A stretch of 64,000 nt of DNA, taken from the NCBI GenBank assembly GCA_040754295.1, contig JBFMCQ010000008.1:1-64000 (forward strand), in the 5' to 3' direction. Positions 22,762 to 33,420 of the stretch are shown piece after piece; positions within the stretch are counted from its first letter, which is position 1; every line of letters starts with the position of its first letter. Origin of the DNA: Solimonas sp040754295 (lineage in GTDB: Bacteria > Pseudomonadota > Gammaproteobacteria > Nevskiales > Nevskiaceae). The notes under the pieces are model-generated. The model saw only the letters and a program-made list of their open reading frames with translations, had not been told where the DNA came from and ran no database searches. The translations under genes were made by a program, and so were the position numbers.

Positions 22762-24186
22762 ATGAGCAAGCGCAAGATCTTCGTTCTCGACACCAACGTT
22801 CTGCTGCACGACCCCACCAGCCTCTACCGTTTCGAAGAACACGACCTTTTCGTCCCGATGGTGGTGCTCGAGGAACTCGACGCCTCGAAGAAGGGCACGA
22901 GCGAAGTCGCGCGCAATGCGCGCCAGGTCAGCCGCTTCTTCGACGAACTGATGCATGGCAGCGATCATGCGCAGATCGAGAAGGGCCTGCCGCTGCCGAA
23001 AGTGCGCAGCGGCAACGGCCACGGCTCCGGCCGCGGCGGCAAGCCGGCGAGCGGCCGGCTGTTCTTCCAGACGCGGCCGTCCGATGCGTCCCTGCCCGGC
23101 CTGATCCCCGGCAACAAGCCGGACAACAGCATCCTGCTCAACGCCCTGGAGCTGCAGACCCAGCATCCGACGCGCCAGGTCACGCTGGTCAGCAAGGACA
23201 TCAACCTGCGGATCAAGGCCGCCGTCGTCGGCGTCCACACCGAGGACTATCACAACGATCAGGTCCTCGACGATCTCGACCTCCTGTACACCGGCTACCG
23301 GGAGCTGCCGGCGAATTTCTGGTCGACGCACGGCGAGAAGATGGAGAGCTGGCAGGACGGCCGCGGCCGCGCCGCGTACCGCATCAAAGGACCGCTGGTG
23401 AGGGACTGGCACGTCAACCAGTTCCTCTACCTTCCCGACGAAACCGGGCGCGGCCTGGAGCTGGTCGTCAGCAAGATCGAAGACGACGGTGCCGAGCTGC
23501 GCATCATCCGCGACTACGGCCACGGCAAGAGCAGCGTCTGGGGCATCCATGCCAAGAACCGCGAGCAGAACTTCGCGCTCAACCTGTTGCTCGATCCGGA
23601 GATCGACTTCGTTACGATCCTCGGCACCGCCGGCACCGGCAAGACGCTGCTGACGCTGGCCGCCGGTCTGGCGCAGACGATGGACGAGCAGCGCTATCGC
23701 GAGATCATCATGACGCGCGTGACCGTGCCGGTGGGCGAAGACATCGGCTTTCTGCCGGGCACCGAAGAGGAGAAGATGACGCCGTGGATGGGCGCGCTGA
23801 TGGACAACCTGGAAGTGCTGACCCAGAACAGCCAGGCCGGCGACTGGGAGCGCGCGGCGACCAACGACCTGCTTGCCAAGCGCATCAAAATCCGTTCGCT
23901 CAACTTCATGCGCGGGCGCACCTTCCTCAACCGCTACATCATCATCGACGAGGCGCAGAACCTCACTGCGAAGCAGATGAAGACGCTGATCACGCGCGTC
24001 GGCCCCGGCTCGAAGATGATTTGCCTCGGCAATCTGGGGCAGATCGACACGCCGTATCTCACCGAAACGACCTCGGGATTGACCTATGTCGTCGACCGCT
24101 TCCAGGGATGGCCGCATGGTGGTCATGTGACGCTTGCCCGCGGCGAGCGCTCACGGCTCGCCGCTTACGCGTCGGACATTCTCTAA
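22762..24186 (+). CDS. PIN-PhoH fusion ATPase/ribonuclease
   Basis: The 474-residue protein joins an N-terminal PIN nuclease domain (about 1-150; 'FVLDTNVLLHDP' and 'VTLVSKDINLRIKA' carry acidic residues) to a C-terminal PhoH P-loop ATPase (about 230-470; Walker A 'LGTAGTGKTLLTLA', Walker B 'IIIDEAQNLT'). Such PIN-PhoH proteins are known as RNA helicase/nucleases in some bacteria. No ribosome site is obvious before the ATG. A 111-residue gene follows after 16 bp. Confidence 0.9.
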   Translation: MSKRKIFVLDTNVLLHDPTSLYRFEEHDLFVPMVVLEELDASKKGTSEVARNARQVSRFFDELMHGSDHAQIEKGLPLPKVRSGNGHGSGRGGKPASGRLFFQTRPSDASLPGLIPGNKPDNSILLNALELQTQHPTRQVTLVSKDINLRIKAAVVGVHTEDYHNDQVLDDLDLLYTGYRELPANFWSTHGEKMESWQDGRGRAAYRIKGPLVRDWHVNQFLYLPDETGRGLELVVSKIEDDGAELRIIRDYGHGKSSVWGIHAKNREQNFALNLLLDPEIDFVTILGTAGTGKTLLTLAAGLAQTMDEQRYREIIMTRVTVPVGEDIGFLPGTEEEKMTPWMGALMDNLEVLTQNSQAGDWERAATNDLLAKRIKIRSLNFMRGRTFLNRYIIIDEAQNLTAKQMKTLITRVGPGSKMICLGNLGQIDTPYLTETTSGLTYVVDRFQGWPHGGHVTLARGERSRLAAYASDIL

Positions 24187-24202
24187 CGAAAAAGGAACGC
24201 GC

Positions 24203-24538
24203 ATGGTCATCGGCAAACTCGGCAGGGCGGTCAAGGACGGCGCGCTGGCAGTCGGCCTGCGCGCGTTCTTCAACGACAAGTTCGGCGAGTACGGCGACGT
24301 GCGCGACTGCACGGTCGATACTGCAAAAGGCCGCATCGTCGTCCACGTGCTGATGCGCGGCGAGCGCGAGCCGCTGACGATCACGGTCGAGCGCTACGAG
24401 CTGATCACTGAAGACAGCAAGGTGTTCATCGTCATCCGCAAGCTGAGCACGACCCGTCAGTGGATCACGCTGCTGCTCAACCGGGTGCTCGACGGCCGCC
24501 GTTTCGAGATTCCGGCGAGCGTGAGCAGGATCCTGTAA
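24203..24538 (+). CDS. Conserved hypothetical protein, 111 residues
   Basis: The protein starts 'MVIGKLGRAVKDGALAVGL' and is predicted mixed alpha/beta, with strands 'RDCTVDTAKGRIVVHVLM' and 'REPLTITVERYELI' and a basic C-terminal helix 'TLLLNRVLDGRRF'. AAAGGAA precedes the ATG. It follows the PIN-PhoH gene by 16 bp and is probably cotranscribed. I cannot assign a family. The strand pattern is compatible with a lipid-binding or nucleic-acid-associated small domain, a guess only. Confidence 0.65.
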   Translation: MVIGKLGRAVKDGALAVGLRAFFNDKFGEYGDVRDCTVDTAKGRIVVHVLMRGEREPLTITVERYELITEDSKVFIVIRKLSTTRQWITLLLNRVLDGRRFEIPASVSRIL

Positions 24539-24642
24539 ACCCCGTGTTGCGGCGGCGTGGAGCTTCAGCCTGCGGCTTGCCGCACGATGCGGCTCCGGGG
24601 CTCTTGCCGGCTGCGTCGATGGCAGCGAGTACAGCGACCGCC

Positions 24643-25632
24643 TCAGGCGCGATCCGCCGCAAACGCCAGGGTCTCGGCGACGGACGCAAGGCCGAGCTTG
24701 AGCATCAGTAGCCGGTCGAGGCCGACCGCGACGCCGGCGCACGCCGGCATCCCCGCCTGCAGCGCGTCGAGCAGATGGCAGTCGTACGGCGGCACCGCAC
24801 GCCCGCGCGCCGCGCGCCAGGTCTGGTCGGCCTGGAAGCGTCGTTCCTGCTCGTCGGCATCGGTCAGCTCGTGAAAGCCGTTGGCGAGCTCGGCCCCCTG
24901 CCAGAACAGCTCGAAGCGCTCGGCCAGCGGCGGATCGCCGGGACGCACGCGCGCCAGCGCCGCCTGCGACGCCGGGAAGTCGTAGACAAACTCCGGCGCC
25001 TCGACCCCCAGACGCGGCCCGACAACCATCGACATGCACAGGTCCAGCCAGAAGTCGGCATCGCCGATCTCCTGGGCCGTGAGGCCCTGCGGCTCGGCCA
25101 CGCCGAGCGCACGCAGGCGCTCACGCAGGTCGGCCGCGTCGAGCGCCAACGGATCGAAGCCGGCGTGGAGCACGAAGGCTTCCCGGTAGCTCAGGCGCAC
25201 GCAGCGTCCGGCGATGCCGCAGGCGGCGAGCAGCGCCGCCACCTCGTCCATCAGCGCATGGTGGTCGAAGCCGGGGCGGTACCACTCCAGCAGGGAGAAC
25301 TCGGGATTGTGATACCGGCCCTGCTCGCCGGCGCGGAACACGCGTGCGATCTGCCAGATCGGCCCGCTGCCGGCCGCGAGCAGGCGCTTCATCGCGAATT
25401 CGGGGGAGGTGTGGAGAAAGCCGTGAGGCGTGAGGTGTGAGGTGTGAGGCGTCGACACTGCGAAGCTGTCGATGTGTCGATCCACTGTCGCATACTGCGA
25501 CAGGATCGGCGTTTCGACCTCGAGCACACCGCGGGCCGCAAAGAAAGAACGGACGGAGCCATACAGCTCCGCGCGCGCTTTCAGCACATCGAGGGGAGCA
25601 GACGGACGCCAGTCCGGCGCCTCACGCCTCAC
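24643..25632 (-). CDS. epmA: Elongation factor P--(R)-beta-lysine ligase EpmA (GenX)
   Basis: The class II LysRS paralogue attaches (R)-beta-lysine to EF-P. The 329-residue protein has 'VLEVETPILSQ' (motif 1 region), 'RVFRAGEQGRYHNPEFSLLEWYR' (motif 2, split here) and 'AGVAVGLDRLLML' (motif 3), and lacks an anticodon-binding domain. The only possible start is the GTG at 25632, inside a 4 x 7-bp CGTGAGG array; a stop lies two codons upstream. Residues 61-71 (TPHTSHLTPHG) are encoded by a second array of the same repeat. It lies 21 bp after efp in the same operon. Confidence 0.92.
   Translation of the reverse strand: MRREAPDWRPSAPLDVLKARAELYGSVRSFFAARGVLEVETPILSQYATVDRHIDSFAVSTPHTSHLTPHGFLHTSPEFAMKRLLAAGSGPIWQIARVFRAGEQGRYHNPEFSLLEWYRPGFDHHALMDEVAALLAACGIAGRCVRLSYREAFVLHAGFDPLALDAADLRERLRALGVAEPQGLTAQEIGDADFWLDLCMSMVVGPRLGVEAPEFVYDFPASQAALARVRPGDPPLAERFELFWQGAELANGFHELTDADEQERRFQADQTWRAARGRAVPPYDCHLLDALQAGMPACAGVAVGLDRLLMLKLGLASVAETLAFAADRA
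25422..25449 (+). repeat. Four 7-bp CGTGAGG/TGTGAGG units inside epmA
   Basis: Two CGTGAGG and two TGTGAGG units stand head to tail. They are in the coding region of epmA on the opposite strand and specify most of residues 61-71. The array is inverted with respect to the one at the epmA start, 170 bp away. Confidence 0.85.
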
Positions 25633-25647
25633 GCCTCACGCCTCACG
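25620..25647 (-). repeat. Four perfect CGTGAGG units holding the epmA start
   Basis: On the minus strand four identical 7-bp CGTGAGG units stand in tandem. Each unit contains both a GTG and a Shine-Dalgarno-like GAGG; the GAGG of one unit lies 8 bases before the GTG two units on. The third unit's GTG (25632-25630) is the epmA start. Confidence 0.88.
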
Positions 25648-25653
25648 GACGAC

Positions 25654-26223
25654 TCACTTGCCGGCGCGCGCCAAGTACTCGCCCGTACGGGTGTCGACCT
25701 TGATGCGCTCGCCCTGCTGGATGAACAAGGGCACGCGCACCACGGCGCCGGTTTCGAGCTTGGCCGGCTTGGCGCCGCCGGTGGCGGTATCGCCCTTGAC
25801 GCCGGGGTCGGTCTCGACGATCGTCAGCTCGACGGTGTTGGGCGCGTAGACGACCAGCGGCACTTCGTTCCAGAACGTGATGCGCACGGTCTCCTCGCCC
25901 TTGAGCCACTGCGCGGCCTCGGCCATCGCTTCCTTGCCCGCCTGCACCTGCTCGTAGGTCTTCGGATCCATGAAGGTCCAGAACTCGCCGTCGCTGTACA
26001 GGTATTGCATGTCCTTGTCTTCGACGTCGGCGACTTCGAGCGTGTCGCCGGACTTGAGCGTCCGCTCGAGCACGCGCCCGGTCTTCAGATTGCGGATCTT
26101 CAGCGTGTTGGTCGCCTGTCCCTTGCCGGGCTTGCGGTATTCGTTATCGATCACCGAGTACGGATCTCCGTCGATGAGGAGCTTCGTACCGGCCTTCATT
26201 TCGTTGGTGCTGACAGTCGCCAT
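25654..26223 (-). CDS. efp: Translation elongation factor P
   Basis: EF-P relieves ribosome stalling at polyproline. The 189-residue protein has the KOW-like first domain with the modified lysine K34 in 'KPGKGQA', and two OB domains ending 'LFIQQGERIKVDTRTGEYL'. K34 in a PGKGQ context, together with epmA downstream and epmB divergent, shows that this EF-P is (R)-beta-lysylated rather than rhamnosylated. The first 50 bp of its leader contain the CTTGTTTTGAAAGTCG repeat in reverse. Confidence 0.97.
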   Translation of the reverse strand: MATVSTNEMKAGTKLLIDGDPYSVIDNEYRKPGKGQATNTLKIRNLKTGRVLERTLKSGDTLEVADVEDKDMQYLYSDGEFWTFMDPKTYEQVQAGKEAMAEAAQWLKGEETVRITFWNEVPLVVYAPNTVELTIVETDPGVKGDTATGGAKPAKLETGAVVRVPLFIQQGERIKVDTRTGEYLARAGK

Positions 26224-26239
26224 GAGAGCTCTGGGATTA

Positions 26240-26260
26240 CTTGTTTTGAAAGTCGCGGGG
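26240..26260. repeat. CTTGTTTTGAAAGTCG dispersed repeat in the efp leader
   Basis: A third close copy of the block found at 6936 and 10155. It lies between the divergent efp and epmB starts, 17 bp upstream of the efp ATG, so it is probably transcribed in the efp leader in reverse orientation. Confidence 0.65.
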
Positions 26261-26305
26261 GTGGACGGCCGCGTGTGTAACGGGATGTCTTAGTAGAATC
26301 GTGAA

Positions 26306-27319
26306 ATGATAGCGTTTTCCCCCGTATCCCGTCAGCATGCTGCGCTCTGGCAGCACGCGTTGCGCGACGCGTTCACGCGGCCTGCCGATCTGCTGCGCTT
26401 TCTCGAACTGGATCCCGATCGACCTGCGCTCGATTACGAACGTGTGCGCGATTTCCCGCTGCGGGTTCCGCGCGGGTTTGCCGCACGCATGCGCAAGGGC
26501 GATCCGCAGGACCCGCTGTTCCTGCAGGTCTGGCCGCAGCCCGCGGAGGCCGACGCGGCTCCGGGCTTTAGCGTCGACGCCGTCGGCGACCTGCGCAAGC
26601 TGCGCGGCGGCGGCGTGATCCACAAGTACCGCGGGCGGGCGCTGATCGTCGCCACCGGGGCCTGCGCGATTCACTGCCGCTACTGTTTCCGTCGGCATTT
26701 CCCCTACAGCGACCATCTCGGCGCGCGCGAGCACTGGCGCGAGGCGCTCGCGACGATCGCCGGCGACGCGTCGATCCACGAGGTGATTCTCTCCGGCGGC
26801 GATCCCCTGTCGCTGTCCGACGACAAGCTCGCCGAGCTCGTCGATGCGCTCGATGCGATCCCGCATGTGCGCCGCCTGCGCGTGCACACGCGGCTGCCGA
26901 TCGTGCTGCCCGAACGCGTGGACGAGCGTCTGCTCGCCTGGCTGGCCCGGGGGCGCCTCGTAAAAGTGATCGTGCTGCACGTTAACCACGCCAACGAGCT
27001 CGACGACACCGTCGCGGCGGCGCTGCAGCCGCTGCGGGCGCTCGGCGTTCCGCTGCTGAACCAGTCCGTGCTGCTGCGCAGCATCAACGACAGCGCGGGG
27101 GCGCTGCACCGGCTGTCGGAGCGACTGTCGGAATGTGGCATCCTCCCGTACTATCTGCACCTACTGGATCGGGTGCAGGGAGCGGCCCATTTCGAGGTCA
27201 GCGAGAGCGCGGCGCGGGATCTGATGCGCGGCCTGGCGTCGCAGTTGCCGGGATATCTCCTTCCCCGACTGGTCCGGGAGGAAACGGACGCAACGTCGAA
27301 GACATCGATCGCATGGTAG
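26306..27319 (+). CDS. epmB: EF-P beta-lysylation protein EpmB (lysine 2,3-aminomutase-like)
   Basis: This radical-SAM, PLP-dependent aminomutase makes (R)-beta-lysine for EF-P. The 337-residue protein has the cluster motif C120-x3-C124-x2-C127 ('ACAIHCRYCFRR'), 'SGGDPLSLSD', and the C-terminal PLP-lysine region. There is no clear Shine-Dalgarno; a TAGAAT hexamer ends 6 bp before the ATG, so a leaderless message is possible, though no good -35 is visible. It is divergent from efp-epmA and overlaps the following fimX-like gene by 7 bp. Confidence 0.95.
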   Translation: MIAFSPVSRQHAALWQHALRDAFTRPADLLRFLELDPDRPALDYERVRDFPLRVPRGFAARMRKGDPQDPLFLQVWPQPAEADAAPGFSVDAVGDLRKLRGGGVIHKYRGRALIVATGACAIHCRYCFRRHFPYSDHLGAREHWREALATIAGDASIHEVILSGGDPLSLSDDKLAELVDALDAIPHVRRLRVHTRLPIVLPERVDERLLAWLARGRLVKVIVLHVNHANELDDTVAAALQPLRALGVPLLNQSVLLRSINDSAGALHRLSERLSECGILPYYLHLLDRVQGAAHFEVSESAARDLMRGLASQLPGYLLPRLVREETDATSKTSIAW

Positions 27320-29415
27320 CCACAGCGGAAAGTCTGAACAGTGAGGCCGCCCGGCATGCGGGGCCCAGTCACGTCATTCTGGTCGTCGCACAGTCGGAAA
27401 GCATCGCCAAGCACATCGAAAGCTATCTGCGCAACGCCGGCCATCCGGTCCGCTGCGTCTGGATCACGGATATCGAAGACGTCGAAGCCGCGTTGCGCAG
27501 CGGAACGCCGGATCTGCTGATCTGCGCCGGGAATCTCGATCCGGTGCCGCTCAAGGACGTCATCGATCTAGGCCGCCGGCTGATGCCGGATCTGCCGCTG
27601 CTGGCGCTGCACCCCAAGGTGACGCCCGAGGAAACCGTCGCCGCGCTCGCCGCCGGCGCCAGCGACCTCGTCTCCGACGAGGATCTGCGGCACATGCGCC
27701 ACCTGGAGCTGGTGGTGCTGCGCGAGATCGCCAAGCACCGCCACCTGCGCGAGCTACGCACGACACGGCAGCGGCTTGTCGACTTCGAATCGCGTCACCA
27801 GCAGCTGATCGCCGGAACCAACGACGCGATTGCACACATCCAGGAAGGGATCGTCTCGCAGATCAACCCGGCGTTCGCGCAGCTGCTGGGCTACGGGAAT
27901 CCCGGCGATCTCGCCGGACTGCCGCTGATGGACCTCGTCGCCGAGGACCACCAGCCGAAGGTCAAGGAGCATCTCAAGCTGTCGCTGCGCGGCAAGAACG
28001 AGGGTAAGCCGCTGGAGTGCTGCCTGCTGCACGCGGACGGCCGCCGGGTCGCGATCAGTGCGCGGCTGACGCTGAGCGTGATCGACGGCGAGCATCTGAT
28101 CGAGATGCTGATCCGCTCGGAAGCGCCGCAGGCGGTGGCCGCGCAGGCGCCGCATGCGGTGCCGGCGAGCGGCCGACTGGCGTTTTTCGACGCGCTTGCG
28201 GCGTCGATCGCCGGCGCCGGTCAGCAGAAGGAACAGCGCGCCGCGATGCTGTTCATCGTCGAGGACTTCGCCGCCACCGAGGACCGCCTGGGCCTGCAGG
28301 ACGCGGTGCAGGCGGTCGAGCAGTGCCTGGAGTGGGTGCAGAAGCAGCTGACGCCCCAGGATCAGCTGTTCCGGTTCTCGACGCACGAGATTGCCGCCAT
28401 CGTCACGCGCGCGGACGCGGCGCAGATCATGGAAGCCGGCGAAGGCATCGTGCGCGACGCTGCCAAGCAGATCTTCAACACCGCCGGCCACGAGGCGCAT
28501 CTGTCGCTCGTGGCCGCCGCCTACCCGTTTTCGGGCAGCGAGGAAGTCAGCGCGCTGGCCAGCGAGCTCGTGCGCGAAGGGCGCAGGCTGTCGTCGAAAA
28601 GCGGCGCGCGCTTCGCGAACCTCGGCCCCACGGCAAAATCCTCGCTACAGGAGCGCGACGAAGCGCGCAAGGCGGAGATGGTGAAAAAGGCGCTCGCGGA
28701 CAACCGCCTCAAGCTCGCCTACCAGTCCATCGCCAGCCTCGAGGGCGACACCCGGCAGCACTTCGACGTGCTCGTTCGCGTCATCGACGAGAACGGCAAG
28801 GAGCTGCACGCCTCGGAATTCATCGGCGCCGCGGAAAAGCACGGCCTGCTGCGGCCGATCGACCGCTGGGTGACGGCGCGCGCGCTCAAGGTGCAGGCCA
28901 AGCGCGACAGCGCGCAGGAAGCCTCGAGCCTGTTTGTCAAAATCTCCCAGGACAGTCTCAGGGAAGCGGAGAGCTTCGTCGCATGGTTTGCCGAGCAGGT
29001 GAAGTCGCGAGCGCTCAAACCCGGCGAGATCGTCTTCGAAATGCAGGAGCTGATCGTCCAGAACCACATCCGCAAGGCGCGCTTCCTCACCAAGGCGCTG
29101 GCGGACCTCGGCGCGCAAATCGCGATCGAGCATTTCGGCGTCGGCTCGAACTCGGCGCAGATGATCGAGCACATCCCGATGCAGTTCCTCAAGTTCCACT
29201 CGTCGTTCACGGCCAACTTCAACGACAAGGAAACGCACCGTAAGATGGTGAACCTGATGGAGCTGGCGAAGAACAAGCAGATCAAGATCATCGTCTCGCA
29301 CGTCGAGGACGCCAACGTCATGGCGCGCCTGTGGCAGATGGGCGTGAACTTCATCCAGGGCTACCACGTGCAGGAGCCCGAAGTGGTGCTGCTCTCCGCC
29401 GACGTGCGGGTGTGA
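27313..29415 (+). CDS. FimX-like degenerate REC-PAS-GGDEF-EAL protein
   Basis: The 700-residue protein has a receiver-like domain without clear phosphoacceptor (about 18-140), a PAS domain (about 150-265), a GGDEF-like domain without its signature (about 285-430) and an EAL-like domain (about 460-695). The EAL signature reads D485-V-L and the metal pair normally DDFG reads E606-HFG, so it cannot hydrolyse c-di-GMP but may bind it. Order, degeneracy and length match FimX, the c-di-GMP effector of type IV pilus assembly (691 residues in Pseudomonas). It overlaps epmB by 7 bp. Confidence 0.82.
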   Translation: MVATAESLNSEAARHAGPSHVILVVAQSESIAKHIESYLRNAGHPVRCVWITDIEDVEAALRSGTPDLLICAGNLDPVPLKDVIDLGRRLMPDLPLLALHPKVTPEETVAALAAGASDLVSDEDLRHMRHLELVVLREIAKHRHLRELRTTRQRLVDFESRHQQLIAGTNDAIAHIQEGIVSQINPAFAQLLGYGNPGDLAGLPLMDLVAEDHQPKVKEHLKLSLRGKNEGKPLECCLLHADGRRVAISARLTLSVIDGEHLIEMLIRSEAPQAVAAQAPHAVPASGRLAFFDALAASIAGAGQQKEQRAAMLFIVEDFAATEDRLGLQDAVQAVEQCLEWVQKQLTPQDQLFRFSTHEIAAIVTRADAAQIMEAGEGIVRDAAKQIFNTAGHEAHLSLVAAAYPFSGSEEVSALASELVREGRRLSSKSGARFANLGPTAKSSLQERDEARKAEMVKKALADNRLKLAYQSIASLEGDTRQHFDVLVRVIDENGKELHASEFIGAAEKHGLLRPIDRWVTARALKVQAKRDSAQEASSLFVKISQDSLREAESFVAWFAEQVKSRALKPGEIVFEMQELIVQNHIRKARFLTKALADLGAQIAIEHFGVGSNSAQMIEHIPMQFLKFHSSFTANFNDKETHRKMVNLMELAKNKQIKIIVSHVEDANVMARLWQMGVNFIQGYHVQEPEVVLLSADVRV

Positions 29416-29435
29416 TGAAGCAGTTTCCAGTGCGT

Positions 29436-29491
29436 AGTTTCCAGTTTCCAGCAAAAGCCGCTGCGGCTTCCGTTTCTGGAAACTGGAAACT
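29436..29491. terminator. Bidirectional hairpin between the fimX-like gene and htpX
   Basis: Perfect 15-bp arms (AGTTTCCAGTTTCCA and its complement) enclose a second perfect hairpin AAGCCGC-T-GCGGCTT (29455-29469). Further partial copies of TTTCCAG flank it. It lies between convergent genes and probably ends transcription from both. Confidence 0.75.
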
Positions 29492-29506
29492 GGAAACTGT
29501 TCCGCT

Positions 29507-30373
29507 TTACCCGGCCTGCAGCGCGGCGATCCGCGCTTCCAGCGGCGGGTGCGTCGAGAAGATGCGCGAGAAGTGCCCGCCTCGGATGCCGAAGGCCTTC
29601 ATCTGCTCCGGCAGCACCGACTCGCCCTGCGCCGCCTGCAGCCGCTGCAGCGCCGCGATCATCTTGCGCTTGCCGGCCAGATGTGCGCCGCCGGCGTCGG
29701 CGCGGAACTCGCGGTAGCGCGAAAACCAGGCGACGACCGCAGACGCCAGGATGCCGAAGACCATCTGCAGCACCAGCACCGTGATGAAGTAGCCGGGCCC
29801 GACGCCGCGTTCGGTCTTGAATACCGCGCGGTCGATCACGTAACCGACGACGCGCGACAGGAACATCACGAAGGTGTTGAGCACGCCCTGGATCAGCGCC
29901 AGCGTGACCATGTCGCCGTTGGCGACGTGGCTCACCTCGTGGCCGAGCACGGCCTCGACCTCGTCCTGATTCATGCCGCGCAGCAGGCCCGTGGAGACGG
30001 CCACCAACGCGGCGTTCTTGTTCATGCCGGTGGCAAAGGCGTTGGGCTCGGGCGCGTCGTAGATCGCGACCTCGGGCATGCGGATGCCGGCCGCGCGCGC
30101 CTGGCGCTCGACCGTCTGCAGCAGCCACATCTCCGCCGAGTTGCGCGGCTGCGTGATCACCTCGGCCCCGGTCGCGCGCTTGGCGATCCACTTCGACATC
30201 GCCAGCGAAATGAACGAGCCGCCCATGCCGAAGATCGCGCTGAAGATCAGCAGCGCCTCGAGGTTCAGGCCTTCCTGCGTCAGATAGCGATCGACGCCGA
30301 GCACGCTGGCGACGACCGACAGCACCAGCAGCACCGCGATGTTGGTCAGCAGGAACAGAGCGATTCTTTTCAT
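29507..30373 (-). CDS. htpX: Membrane protease HtpX
   Basis: This inner-membrane zinc metalloprotease takes part in membrane-protein quality control. The 288-residue protein has two N-terminal helices (about 4-55), the zinc motif 'HEVSH' within 'VLGHEVSHVANGD' (about 136-145), a second helix pair (about 150-220), and the third zinc ligand region 'YREFRADAGGAHLAG'. Length agrees with E. coli HtpX (293). It converges with the fimX-like gene and lies downstream of parC on the same strand with an 81-bp gap. Confidence 0.95.
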   Translation of the reverse strand: MKRIALFLLTNIAVLLVLSVVASVLGVDRYLTQEGLNLEALLIFSAIFGMGGSFISLAMSKWIAKRATGAEVITQPRNSAEMWLLQTVERQARAAGIRMPEVAIYDAPEPNAFATGMNKNAALVAVSTGLLRGMNQDEVEAVLGHEVSHVANGDMVTLALIQGVLNTFVMFLSRVVGYVIDRAVFKTERGVGPGYFITVLVLQMVFGILASAVVAWFSRYREFRADAGGAHLAGKRKMIAALQRLQAAQGESVLPEQMKAFGIRGGHFSRIFSTHPPLEARIAALQAG

Positions 30374-30423
30374 GGATGACGGTTCAATGACGGGACGGTC
30401 CGCCAGTGCCCTCAGATGCGGCC

Positions 30424-30450
30424 TTCGGCCGTGTTTTCAAGTCCCGGGCT
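30424..30450. repeat. Diverged copy of the TTGTTTTGAAAGTCG repeat
   Basis: The segment CGTGTTTTCAAGTCCCGGG between parC and htpX resembles, with several changes, the block at 10155 and 26240. Assignment to the same family is tentative. Confidence 0.35.
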
Positions 30451-30454
30451 CGGT

Positions 30455-32691
<2,237 letters not shown>

Positions 32692-32695
<4 letters not shown>

Positions 32696-33120
32696 GTCGG
32701 TTCCGGTAGCAGCAGGTTGGTGAACGGCTTGGTGTTCTTCCAGCGATATGCGCCGAAATCGCGGGTATCGGTCGACAGAATGCGGCCCTCGCCGAGCTCC
32801 TCGGCCAGCACGACGAGCGAAGCGTCGGCGAGGTCCATCGGCAGATTGCGATAACGCCGCATCAGCAGTTCCATCCGCCGCAAGGCGGTATCAGGGAGCG
32901 CCTGAATCGTGCAGACGCCAGCCGTGAGCTCGGCCATAAAACGCAGGCGCGCCTCGATACCGAGCCTCTTGCCGATCAGATAGACCGTCTCCGTGATCAC
33001 CGGCCACGTGCAGACGAAATCCTCTTCGGCAAGATCGCGAGCGGCCTGCAGCGCTCGAGCATGGTGCATGTCGGCCGGCCCGGCCAGCGCAAGCCAGAAG
33101 CCGGTATCGGCGAGAATCAC
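32692..33120 (-). CDS. vapC: VapC-type PIN-domain toxin
   Basis: The 142-residue PIN-fold ribonuclease has the acidic quartet at D5 ('ILADTGFW'), E44 ('ITETVYL'), D99 ('MDLADASLVV') and D118 ('STDTRDF'). VapC toxins cut tRNA or rRNA when not bound by their antitoxin. The GTG at 33120 overlaps the antitoxin stop (GTGA) and the TGA at its end overlaps the parC start. The coupling at both ends is unusual, because it makes an essential gene depend on translation of a toxin gene. Confidence 0.88.
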
Positions 33121-33410
33121 GGTTTTGTCTTGCGCTGCGTGGCCAAGTAATCGCGTTCCAAATCTTCTGCGAGATACTCCTTGTACCGCGCAGAAAGGTC
33201 TTCCGGCCCTTCGCCGCAACCAATAAAGCCGCTTTGGCTCATGATCTCCCAGGCGCTCTTGCGCGGCTTGACATGGCGCGCGTGGTACTCGCGCACCGCC
33301 TCGCGGATCACGTCCGAGGCACTGCGATGGTCGCGCCGCTGCAACTCGCGGAAGCGGCGCGCGTCCTCGCCCGTGAGGCGGGCGTTAATGCGGATCTCGG
33401 AAGCGCTCAT
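33117..33410 (-). CDS. Ribbon-helix-helix antitoxin (VapB-like)
   Basis: The 97-residue protein has an N-terminal RHH DNA-binding fold ('ASEIRINARLTGEDARRFREL', residues 3-23, then 'SASDVIREAVREYHARH') and an extended acidic C-terminus ('EGPEDLSARYKEYLAEDLERDY') of the kind that wraps the toxin. The ATG at 33410 lies 8 bp after GGAG. RHH antitoxins usually repress their own promoter; a tandem 16-bp repeat lies immediately upstream as a candidate operator. Confidence 0.85.
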   Translation of the reverse strand: MSASEIRINARLTGEDARRFRELQRRDHRSASDVIREAVREYHARHVKPRKSAWEIMSQSGFIGCGEGPEDLSARYKEYLAEDLERDYLATQRKTKP

Positions 33411-33420
33411 CGCCGGAACT

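Noticed and set aside
25422..25647. CRISPR-like array
   Set aside because: The units are 7 bp in uninterrupted tandem, with no spacers, and lie in and at the start of epmA. No cas genes are present; the Cas4-like domain at 55-56 kb belongs to a DUF2779 protein.
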